Of a DNA stretch of 64,000 bases, positions 35,069 to 44,397 are shown piece by piece. This DNA is from Phytoseiulus persimilis (lineage: Eukaryota; Arthropoda; Arachnida; Mesostigmata; Phytoseiidae). Under the pieces are notes generated by a model. It did not search any database. It saw only the letters and a program-made list of their open reading frames with translations, and was not told the origin of the DNA. Position 1 is the first letter of the stretch; the number at the start of each line of letters is the position of its first letter. A program made the translations under genes and the position numbers. Where the stretch lies: contig CM075102.1 in the NCBI GenBank assembly GCA_037576195.1, forward strand, positions 49,038,745-49,102,744, given 5' to 3'.

Positions 35069-37611
35069 ACTTTTGGCTTTGGGTCGGGGATTCGAATGAG
35101 ATATATTGTGTCGGATACCCCACCCAAAGGGAACACTCTCTGTCCAGCCGGCGGGCTCCTAGCTGCCTTGATTTTCTTTATAGCCTGAAACATCTCCTGG
35201 ACCGATGAAAACCGAGCGAGATTTGGAAGCTCAAAATGCTCATATCTCCGTTATCTGAAGGAGTTCAGAGCTTGGTTATGGAAAGCTCGTAAATCCAGCT
35301 TCCCGATGCGTCCTTCAGAGTTTTTCCACGATCACTTTAGATACCTTCAAATTATCAACTTCATAGTGAATGTTTCCAACCCACTTCCTGAAGGTTGACC
35401 ACTTTCTAGTTTGTGTCATATCACGCTCCCCTTAAGTGCGAGCACAATGCGATAGACAGATCGAAAAAATATTTGGGGGCCCAACGTTAAAACTGAAAAA
35501 ACTGTCGTTGGTCACCCTGAAATCATCGAATTTCATGCATGAACTGCAGAAGATTTGATGGTGGAAGGCCTTGAGCCAGAGAAGATCATATTCTGAGCCG
35601 TGGGGCACACGGAATCAGCCGCCCACACCCCCAAATTTTCGTCAGATCGATCCCGGAATTAGCCGCCCAGACCCCCAAAAGCATGGTCAGATTGGCCCTG
35701 GAATCACCCCTCCAGCTTTGGAAAAGTATGGTCAGATTGGCCCTGGAATCACCCCTCCAGCTTTGGAAAAGTATGGTCAGATTTGCCCCGGAATCACCCC
35801 TCCAGACTTTTAAAAAGTAATGGTCAGATATTTCCTGGGATCATCCCTTCAGATTTCAAAAAGTATGGTCAGATTGGCCCCGGAATCACCCCTTCAGACT
35901 TGTGAGAAGTATGGTCAGATCGATCTCGGAATCACCCCTCCAGACATGGGAGAGTATGGTCAGATTGGCCCCGGGATCACCCCTCCAGCTTTCAAAAAGT
36001 ATGGTCAGATTGGCCCCGGAATCACCGCTTCAGACTTGTAAGAAGTATGGTCAGATTGATCCCGGAATCACCCCTCCAGACATGGGAGAGTATGGTCAGA
36101 TTGGTCCTGGAATCACCGCTCCAGCTTTCAAAAAGTATGGTCAGATTGGCCCCGGGATCACCCCTCCAGCTTTCGAAAAGCATGGTCAGATTGGCCCCGG
36201 AATCACCCCTCCAGACTCGTAAGAAGTATGGTCAGATCGATCCCGGAATCACCCCTCCAGACTTGGAAGAGTATGGTCGGATTGACCCCGGGATCACCCC
36301 TCCAGCTTTCAAAAAGTATGGTCAGATCGATCCCAGAATCATCCCTCCAGACATGGAAGAGTATGGTCACATTGCCCCCGGGATCACCCCTCCAGCTTTC
36401 AAAAAGTATGGTCAGATTGGCCCCGGGATCACCCCTCCAGCTTTCAAAAAGTATGGTCAGATTGGCCCCGGGATCACCCCTCCACCTTCGAAAAGTGTGG
36501 TCGGATTGGCCCCGGAATCACCCCTCCAGACTTGTAAGAAGTATGGTCGGATCGATCCCGGAATCACCCCTTCAGACTTGGAAGAGTATGGTCAGATTGG
36601 CCCCGTGATCACCCCTCCATCTTTCAAAAAGTATGGTCAGATTGGCCCCGTGATCACCCCTCCATCTTTCAAAAAGTATGGTCAGATTTGCCCCGGAATC
36701 ACCCCTTCAGACTTGTAAGGAGTATGGTCAGATCGATCCCGGAATCACCCCTCCAGACTTGGAAGGGTATGGTCAGATTGGCCCCGGAATCACCCCTCCA
36801 GCTTTCAAAGAGATCGTTGAATACATGGAACGGCGCAACGCTCTACAGAACTTCCTCGGAGCGGAGGTTGAAGCCGGAGGGTGGAGGACTAGGAACTCAG
36901 GATTCCAATAGATCAAGACCACCAACCTAACTGACTTCCCGGGCCCGACGAGTGAGGATTTACTCCTGTTGACTTCAGGACCATTCCAACTCAAGTCTGA
37001 CCATACTTTCAAAAAGCTAGAGGGGTGATTCCTGGGCTATTCTGACCATGCTTTTGGGGTTCTGGGCGGGTGATCCCGGGCTGATTCCGTGTGTTACACG
37101 GTTCAGAATATGATCTTCTCTGGCTCAGGGCCTTCCACCATCGAGTTCGATGAATTCAGGGTGACCAACGACAGTTTTTCAACCTCGACCCCCAAAATAC
37201 TTTTTCGATCTGTTTGTCGCATTGTGCTCGCACTAAAGGGGAGCATAATATGACACAAACTAGAAAGTAATCAACCTCCAGGAAGTGGGTTAGGAACACT
37301 AACTTTGAAGTTGGTCATTTTGAAGGTATTAAAATTGATCGTGGAAAAACTCTCAAGGAAGCATCGGGAAGCTGGATTCACGAGCTTTCCAAAACCCATT
37401 TTATGAGCTCTGAGCTCCTCTAGATAACGGAGATATGAGCATTTTAAGTTTCCGAACCTCGCTCGGTTTTCATCGGTCCAGAAGTTGTTTCATGCTATAA
37501 AAAAAAACCAAGGCAGCTAGGAGCCCGCTGGCTGGACAGGAAGCGTTTTCTCGGGATGGGCTATCCGACACAATGTATCTCATTCGAATCCCCGATCCAA
37601 GGTTAAAAACG
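35069..37611. mobile_element. Foldback element of about 2.54 kb with an internal minisatellite
   Basis: The left arm (35069 to about 35735) and right arm (about 36993 to 37611) are inverted copies, roughly 83-85% alike by eye. Both carry GGATTCGAATGAGATA near the tip, then GTGTCGGATA, GGGCTCCTAGCTGCCTTG, GGACCGATGAAAACCGAGCG and ATGCTCATATCTCCGTTATC. The inner ends of both arms hold the first units of a tandem array, so the array grew inside a pre-existing palindrome. About 180 bases of unique sequence (36816-36992) lie between the array and the right arm. The plan of long inverted arms plus internal tandem repeats is that of foldback elements such as FB in Drosophila. No transposase is present. 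The flanks show no obvious duplication. Confidence 0.92.
35631..36815 (+). repeat. 45-bp minisatellite, about 26 units, inside the foldback element
   Basis: The unit begins GTATGGTCAGAT, continues TGGCCCCGGAATCACCCC and TCCAGC, and ends TTTCAAAAA. Three classes differ at the end of the unit: TTTCAAAAA (A), CTTGTAAGAA (B, one base longer) and ATGGGAGAG or TTGGAAGAG (C). They follow each other in blocks such as A-A-B-C. Because 45 is divisible by three, it stays open for long stretches and encodes KYGQIGPGITPPAFK repeats. Class B units carry a stop and shift the frame. Two or three inverted units also occur at about 36993-37090 in the right arm. Confidence 0.95.
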
Positions 37612-40082
37612 CCCAGGAACTGCCGACACCCTGTCCAGGAGCACTATCTTGCTCCCACGAACGTTCAAGGGTGCCCATGGAATCATACTGAAGAATCTCT
37701 CTTGTCTCCTTCTTTGTCCTCATTATTGAAGAGAAGTTCCGACCGATTCGACTCCACGTCTGGCGCTCAAATCGTGCTACCAGGGTACGACACGATGGGT
37801 GAAGTTCTCCAGCCTTTTTGAGCTGTCTTCATTTACCGCGCGAGGAACCGCTCAAGAAGAACGGCTCCAGATTATCCCTCTGTGATCATAATCGGGAGTC
37901 CGTCAGAATGTCTTCGACTACCTCGTTCGTTCGATGCTTTTGATATGAGCGCTGACCATGAAGGCCATGGCAGACTTGTCGCACTGCACGGCTGAACGAA
38001 CCCCTGACAGAGTGGTGAGATGCCGATTCCGTCAACGCAGGCAAGACAGGAAGACTGTGTAGAGTCCTTCCGTCCAAGTACACCTTCAGAGGGTGCGTTT
38101 CTTGAAAATGACTAACCCCAGCCAGCGAACCTTTCGACGTATCTGTGCGCGATGGACCACCGCAAGCTACCCCTCTTTGACATGAAAGAATCTAGTTTGT
38201 ACTAATGTGAGCGATCCGAGTTCGATCATCTTCTCGAGTCGATTCCGCATATGCGATGTTGGGACGGTCGATCACTTGGTTGACAAGCCAAAGCCACACT
38301 GGGACAACGTTGTTCGAATATTTCTTCTTGATATAGCTTCGGAATTCCGAGTTGAGCCCTTGACCGACAATCAGGCGTACTTCCAGAGTAACCAGGGGTC
38401 CGCTTAAACGGTGTCGTCGATGAATCTGAAAGGTCCTGTGGACTCGGAAGGCTCAAGTATCGGGTATAGAAGTCAAGTATTTGATATCGTCCGGCCAAAA
38501 GGCGGGCAACTCGCTCCAGTTTCAGCGGTTGCTTAAAACTACGCTGGTCAAGAAGGAGAACTCCCGTTCAGTCTGACACATGGATAACAATGAAACTGTC
38601 CCTCCGAACGTCTCTTGGGTCCTCAAGTTTGCTCCACCGAGCGGATCAAAGACTCACCGAGTAACACACGAGCTTGTCGTTGATTTCATCGATTGCTTCG
38701 AGGGTGCCCGTCAACTGGGCTTCGCCGTCAACTGAGCCATGGCGTCAATAGGGCCACTGGGGCAACAGGGGCCTTAACCTGATCTCACCGAATTCCCCTG
38801 CACGATTGAGCTACAATCGCAGGAGCAATGAAAACTAGACTTCGCCAAGAGACCGAGATCCGGTCAGAAGTGCGCTCCTCAGACGATCAGAGATCCGAAT
38901 TCAATAGTAAGGATAGTATATCTACAGGCATGAGTGGAACACGAGGAGGGTTTTACCACTTGATTCCTGTTGCATCCCGTGCTAAAGGAGTCCGGGTCCA
39001 TCGAGGTTCTTCCACTTGTGATTGTCAAGATGGAATCGTCGTAAGATTCGTCATCTCAGAATCTCTCTCCTATGTCGTCGATGGATGTGGGTGTTCCGCC
39101 GAGCTGGTTGACTATAGATTGGGTGTCCCCGAACTTTTGCAGTCGAGGTCCAACTTGGAGCAGATCAAGCTGTGGGACCTCACGATGATTTTGTTTGAGG
39201 TATATGGTTATTACCGGATGGTCCAGTCAGACGACCTTCTCCGCGAGGCGTGCTTCGGATGAAAAAGCACCATATTCAGCCACTTGCGACTGCTGGGTGG
39301 CTCAACCTTAGTAATCTTTGTCACCACTCGAGGTTCAGGTGCACGATTATTCTACGATATGCACGGTCCAACGGGAGCCGACGTATCCCAGAAATCAGTC
39401 AGAAGCGCTCAGTTCGCCATGACCAACGCTACATGTCGATGCGACGTACACGACGTGTAGCGTCCAGATAGATTACACTCGCCGCTCCTCCAAAAGCCCG
39501 ATAACGCTTTTGGAAACTACGACGGAGATATTGACAAGCGCCAGAAAGCCCCGTAACGAACATTGTCTCCTCACAAAATTCGCAAGTCATTACCCTAGGT
39601 TAACGGACAATCAAGACAAATTTGAGATCTCGATCACATTATTATCTCCTGATAGGAACAGTTGAGTTTCCGGTGATGATAGAAGACGAAGTCCGTGCTG
39701 CGGTCTTGCCAATGAACGCGGGCGCCGAACCTCATCAGGATAGTAATTGAGCTGGGGGGGGGGGATGAAAGCTTTAACGTAGCGAGCAATGGTAAAACCG
39801 GAGAGTCGCGTCGACAGTTTCGAGAACAATGTCCAGGGGAGCGTTCTAGCTTTCGGTAGACCCACCAGATCTCGCCGCAGTGGGATTTTCCAGGAGTTTT
39901 CCGATGAGTTTCGACAGATTCCGGCATCGTTTGGAATCCTAGCAACAGCCCAGGATGGACTCACTGTTTGGGGCAACACAGCATCCTCAAGTCCAGCATT
40001 GTGAGCTGGAACGCGATAGTGATCTGAATACGAGCTCATGGGACAATGTAGAATCGATTTGCTCATGAAACACCCTATACAG
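37612..40082. other. No secure gene; includes the 3' flank of the WD40 gene
   Basis: A plus-strand frame of 144 codons at 38828-39262 has an ATG but no recognisable domain. The flank after the WD40 stop at 40083 holds frames that only shadow the gene's last exon. Confidence 0.45.
39754..39764 (+). repeat. Poly(G) run, 11 bases
   Basis: A short G homopolymer about 320 bases past the stop codon of the WD40 gene. It would be a C run in a long 3' UTR of that transcript. Confidence 0.9.
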
Positions 40083-41778
40083 CTATATATGGAGAAAGAT
40101 ACTTGCAGTTCCGTCAACTGAGCTGGCTGCGAGTTTATCGCCCCCGGCGTTCCACTGAACATCGAAAATTTGGGCACTGCGAGCGTGAGAGTGCAACAGC
40201 GAACCACTCATTGTCGACCAGATGTACACTCGTTTGTCGGCAGATCCAGACGCTAAGAAGCGTCCGTCGGGTGAGAATGCCACAGAACAAACCGAATCCG
40301 TGTGCTCAGTCAAACGGCGCAAGCAACGTCCTCTCTCCGCTTCCCAGAGGCATATCTGCAAGCGGGAGAAATGCAGAAGTACGAAAATTCGATTCGTTAA
40401 CGGGAAATCGATTGATTCCTAGGCTCGGTCCGTTTAGCGGGGCTACTCACGGTCGAGTCTGAGGACGCTGACGCTAGAAGACGGTCCATGTTGGGGTTCG
40501 CCGTGCCCGGCCCACTCGGGCTCCACCGAACGACATCGACCCCTTTGGTGTGGGTCCGCAAGTCGTGAACCAGTCCACCGTCGGAAATTCCTTCCATGGT
40601 CCAGATCTTGACCGAGCAGTCCTCGGAGCCGGAAGCCAGGAGGTTGCTCTGATGATCCCACTTGACGACATTCACTTGATCGGAGTGACCCGTGAATGTT
40701 CTCAAGGGCTGTGCCGACTCGAGGGCACAAACGTGTATCCGTGCATCACACGAGCCGGACGCGAAACTCGTGTTGTTCAGCCAGTCGGTGTCAACTATGT
40801 AGCTCGTGTGCAGCGAGAACTGCTGGAGGTTTTTGGGATTCGAAATGTCGGATACCATCACTGTCCTCCCGACGCCGACAGAGAGAACGTGATTACCCTG
40901 TTTGTTGAACTTCACTTGCAGTACCGTACTCTTATGAGCGCCGCTCAGAGTGCAGAGAAGTTTCCCCTTGGCACTGTAGATCCGCGAGTAGCCGTCTCGC
41001 GAACCCGTGACTATGAGTGTGCCGTCGTGGTTCCAGTTCATGGACCACACGCCGGCCTCGCCCTGATCTCCCTGTTCGACTCTCCCGAAGTAGGAATCGA
41101 AAGGCTGGCTGGACGCTCCCCGATCTTGGAAGCTCCAGATGCTCGGTGAGTTGTTCGGGCTTCCGGACGCGAGGAGATTCTGCGACGGATGCCACACAGT
41201 AACGAAATAGTCTTTCCCGTGATTCTTGTAGGACGAAACTCTCAATGCCGGTATTTTGAGAGAGTTTATACCCGGCATCCTATCCTTGGCAGCCTCCTCC
41301 CTCGACGCCAGTGAAGTCGTGCACATATCCTGATCTGCAAGACATTTAGAATCATGGTGAGTCGCCGTCATTCCATCACGGCTCGGTTGCACTGCTCTCC
41401 GCACTCCAACAGGACGGAATACACACCCATGGATCGAGATGGAGTCGTCGGCGGAGTTTCATCGACCGCATCCTGCTCGTCTGATACCATCGGTTCCCAA
41501 AACTACATGTGAATGTTTCAAGACGGAATATCAGCCCACGGCATGGGAAAATCCAACATTGAAAACTTTGTTTCGCTCCCAGCCACGTCAATCCATCAAT
41601 CATTCCGGAATATGATCATCACTCTTGGCAGCTCTCGATGAATCTCTGCGCTGAGATCTGACCTTGAAAAAAAGCATGTCCTCACCTCAACTGTCCGGTT
41701 CTTGCCTTTGGCCATCGATCTGCCGAGTTGCACTGTTTGAGGTTGCGGCTCGAAACCTTTCTCGACTCCGCTGCTCAT
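40083..41778 (-). CDS. Divergent TBL1/TBL1XR1 (ebi)-type WD40-repeat protein, four exons
   Basis: Exons on the minus strand are 41778-41686, 41502-41427, 41334-40451 and 40355-40083 (stop TAG). They are joined by GT-AG introns of 183, 92 and 95 bases (donors GAG|GTGAGG, G|GTGTGT, ACC|GTGAGT). Phases 0, 1 and 0 keep one frame of 441 codons. Residues from about 84 onward form roughly eight WD40 blades with endings such as SIWSF, RIYSA, KIWTM, CLWEA and YIWST. The stretch WSPSGPGTANPN matches the family signature WSPTGPGTNNPN, and the order of blades follows TBL1. TBL1 proteins are nuclear subunits of the NCoR/SMRT-HDAC3 corepressor and exchange corepressors for coactivators. The usual protein is about 500 residues with an N-terminal LisH dimerisation domain. 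Here residues 1-83 show no LisH but an acidic, Thr/Pro-rich linker. The blades are much more diverged than in the conserved orthologue, so this is probably a lineage-specific paralogue. Exon 1 rests on phase agreement and a good donor only. No AATAAA is seen in the roughly 450 bases past the stop. Confidence 0.9.
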
Positions 41779-43761
41779 CTTATAGCGGAAACTGACGCTC
41801 GATTATCCGGCTCCTATCCGATCAGCTCGCGCCAGCCGCGGAGTTTCCCCGGACCAGAAGCATGAAATAGTTCCCAGGCGCCAGGAGAATCCGAACTCAA
41901 TGAACGGTTGCCTGTCTAAGACAGTGCGGCAAAACTGTCTAACAGGTTGCTTTCGGTGGAGGATTCAGGATGGATGGATGCATTGGAGCTCCCTCCTGAC
42001 GCAGGAGTCACAGGTTCCATGTCCTCAGAGCTGTCACCGCTCGTGACTCGGCGACGAAGTGAACGAACTCTCTAGTTTCCAGCCACGGAAGAGGGAATTT
42101 TCCGTCGCGAGCCGGTAGTGCTTCGCGCCTTTATGTTGCAGTTTCTGTCTGTTACTGAGTACCCTGAAAACGAGACGGCGTCATAGGGACCGTGCGTTGA
42201 AGCAGGTAGGCTGCTCTCAAAACTCTTGAGACGGTCCCAACATGAAGCGTCAATCGGAGCTTCCCTCCGCACTGTGACAGTACAGAGATCGGCTCGGTCT
42301 TCCGAATCGAGTCCGCAATCAAGGGCAGGAGAGGAGTTTCGCGCTTCTCTCTTTTCCCGGAGGATGGAGCGGTAATTTGCCGAGCTTGTGGAATCAGTGT
42401 ATGGGTCCCCCAAAACTGGTTCCTCCGTCTCGGCTCCGTTTTGTCGAGTCGAAACCGGCGATTTCCGAGCCGTCGGTACTTCGAGCGTCAGCTTATGCTC
42501 AGCCCACAATGGCCTCCGCAAAGGTGCTGGTTCGGCTGCGTTCTTGCCATCGCAAACTCTCCCTCCGCGCTCGGCGGCAGCTCTCGGAACAGCGCAGGTG
42601 AGGGTGCTTTATCCTGCTGTGTGTCTCGTCGAAGATTTCCATTGTTTGAATCCCAGTCGAGGGACGAGCGTTTATATACTCAAACACTCCGGCAGTTCCA
42701 CTCAGGAAGGCTCTGCTCGTTTCATTAGAGTCGCGCGAGTTTATGCGATTAGAGAGCAAAATTCCAGGCAGGTGTTGATGGCGTTTTTCACTTAGCTGTC
42801 TCTCCAGGAGCAACGAACTCTAAATCTCCGTTCTACAGCTAATGGCCCGTAAACAGGTCGGAAATTTCGCCAATATCATACTGTCTCACGAGCGAGGATA
42901 GAGAGCTACAGGAACAGCTCTCTCCTATTGTCTCGGAATAAACTTGAGAGTGCGATGTTCGAATGATTGAATTGTCCGACCTGATTCACTTACGGAATCG
43001 GACCGCCGGGTACATATGTTCGAAATCTCTTGGGGTTCTCCGTGGCTCCAAGGCGTCAGCTCTGAAACATGATCACACCGCTTATCGGTCGACTCTACAC
43101 TTGTACTTTCTGCTCACTCGAGTCTAACTTTCCTTCGTTCCCCTGAAGACATGAAGTTCTCGTGTCTACCCGACGATTTCTTCCCCCGGAAATCAACCCG
43201 ACCCGGAATGCCGCTCTCGATTCCCAAAACGGCGGTGAAATCGCGAAACTTGTACCACGTCGAGCAGGAGAACGGAAGACTAGAGGTCCCGACACAGAAT
43301 CATTTTGATGGGTGCGCATCGGTTGAGTGGAGCGGCAGTCGAGTTCTTTGGTGTCCACCACGCTCAGGATCCGAGAGCGCCCCCTCGCTAAGCTTGGTGG
43401 CCTCAAGCTCTGAGGTTCCGTTGCCATTGCCGTCCCTCGCGTGTAGACATTGTCTACTAGACACTGTATCGAAGTTCTGGAAAATACGGTCGGAGGGTCC
43501 ACGTACAAGAGTCCGAGCTGCCCACGCCGAATGGATCATCGACGAGCTTTGACGACGTGCTACTGCGGTGAACGAAGTATGTGGTCTCTTCGAGGAAGAG
43601 CCACATCGTTTATAACATTTGACTGCCGAAAAACAAATGAGAAAATGTTTCTCGGATGACCAAGGCTTCGAAGTCGCCGAGCGCGCTCATGAAGGACATT
43701 TCTCGATTCATGTGCGACCGACGTTTATATCTGCGATGACCACCCTACTCGCATGCGTTGA
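41779..43761. other. 5' flank of the WD40 gene; no secure gene
   Basis: No TATA box or clear initiator was recognised in the first 150 bases upstream of the ATG at 41778. A minus-strand frame at 42072-42521 (149 codons, polar and acidic) and one at 43095-43508 could be upstream exons of another gene but have no splice support. Confidence 0.4.
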
Positions 43762-44397
43762 TCATAAGGGGTGTCGAGCTCTCTCTACTTCGTCGCAGAT
43801 TCTCTCTTGAGGCCATCTCGTCACTGCGGCTGAGACGAAATCGGGTTCGACAGAGCAACGGCCGATGCGGGTGAACCCGCTACAATAATAACAGAGATAC
43901 TGGGAGCCCCAAATTCGACTTCCCGGAGCGGAAGCCGAATCGCCTCTCGTCGTTTGTTCATCACCGATTCCATGGCTTTCGCAATCGTGTTGAGGAGGCA
44001 AATCTGTCGGTAGGAGTCTGGTGGACCAGCAAGGGCTGGTTGTGCGTTGGGAGTCTGGGATCTCCATATTAGGAGACAGGGGGTTAGAGGGTAGGATTGC
44101 GGAGACGCGATATTCCTGAAATATATTCATGAGTGCCCTTCGAGGGATCCGTGCGGGTGAGTCATCACCTTCAATCACGAAGGTGATGATTTTATCAGCC
44201 CGTGATGACGCGGGGAAGACTCCACAAGTGCGAGTAGCCCGCTGACGAATGGATCTCGAGAAGATTGTGAAAATGTGTCCTCGCGTGGAGAAGAACTGGC
44301 AGAGTGATAGGATGGCAGAGGTCCTTGTGGTGTGGTCTGATGATGGCGGGTTTTCATCAGTCACACCGATGTGATTGTCAATCAGAGATGAACTCAC
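43762..44397 (-). CDS. Minus-strand frame of 211 codons, possibly decayed LINE ORF1-like sequence
   Basis: Around residues 70-110 the frame reads KIITFVIEGDDSP, then EYRVSAILPSNP. This resembles the fold that precedes the zinc knuckles in ORF1 (gag-like) proteins of I/R1-type LINEs, where an ITF.G..P segment leads to YRV.P..P. Later CYYCSGFTRIGRC looks like a CCHC knuckle that has lost its histidine. A start ATG is missing; the frame opens at GTG. The resemblance is by eye and may be chance. An unrelated host exon is the alternative. Confidence 0.2.
   Translation of the reverse strand: MSSSLIDNHIGVTDENPPSSDHTTRTSAILSLCQFFSTRGHIFTIFSRSIRQRATRTCGVFPASSRADKIITFVIEGDDSPARIPRRALMNIFQEYRVSAILPSNPLSPNMEIPDSQRTTSPCWSTRLLPTDLPPQHDCESHGIGDEQTTRGDSASAPGSRIWGSQYLCYYCSGFTRIGRCSVEPDFVSAAVTRWPQERICDEVERARHPL
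44162..44189. repeat. Perfect 11-base inverted repeat
   Basis: TCATCACCTTC and GAAGGTGATGA flank the six bases AATCAC. This is short enough to be chance in 64 kb. Confidence 0.6.

Noticed and set aside
36047-36718. 223-codon frame of repeats
   Set aside because: It is explained by the 45-base period of the minisatellite, which keeps a frame open. It is reported as a repeat and not a gene.
39611-40207. Minus-strand frame of 198 codons overlapping the end of the WD40 gene
   Set aside because: It runs in another frame through the last WD40 exon, whose homology is clear, and is a shadow.
40550-41149. Plus-strand frame of 199 codons
   Set aside because: It is antisense to the third exon of the WD40 gene.
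41461-41570. GFSHA words on the minus strand near the WD40 gene that recall a LisH motif
   Set aside because: The frame has stops just upstream and none of the other LisH residues. Joining it would need a 37-base intron, while the simpler exon 1 to exon 2 join keeps frame.
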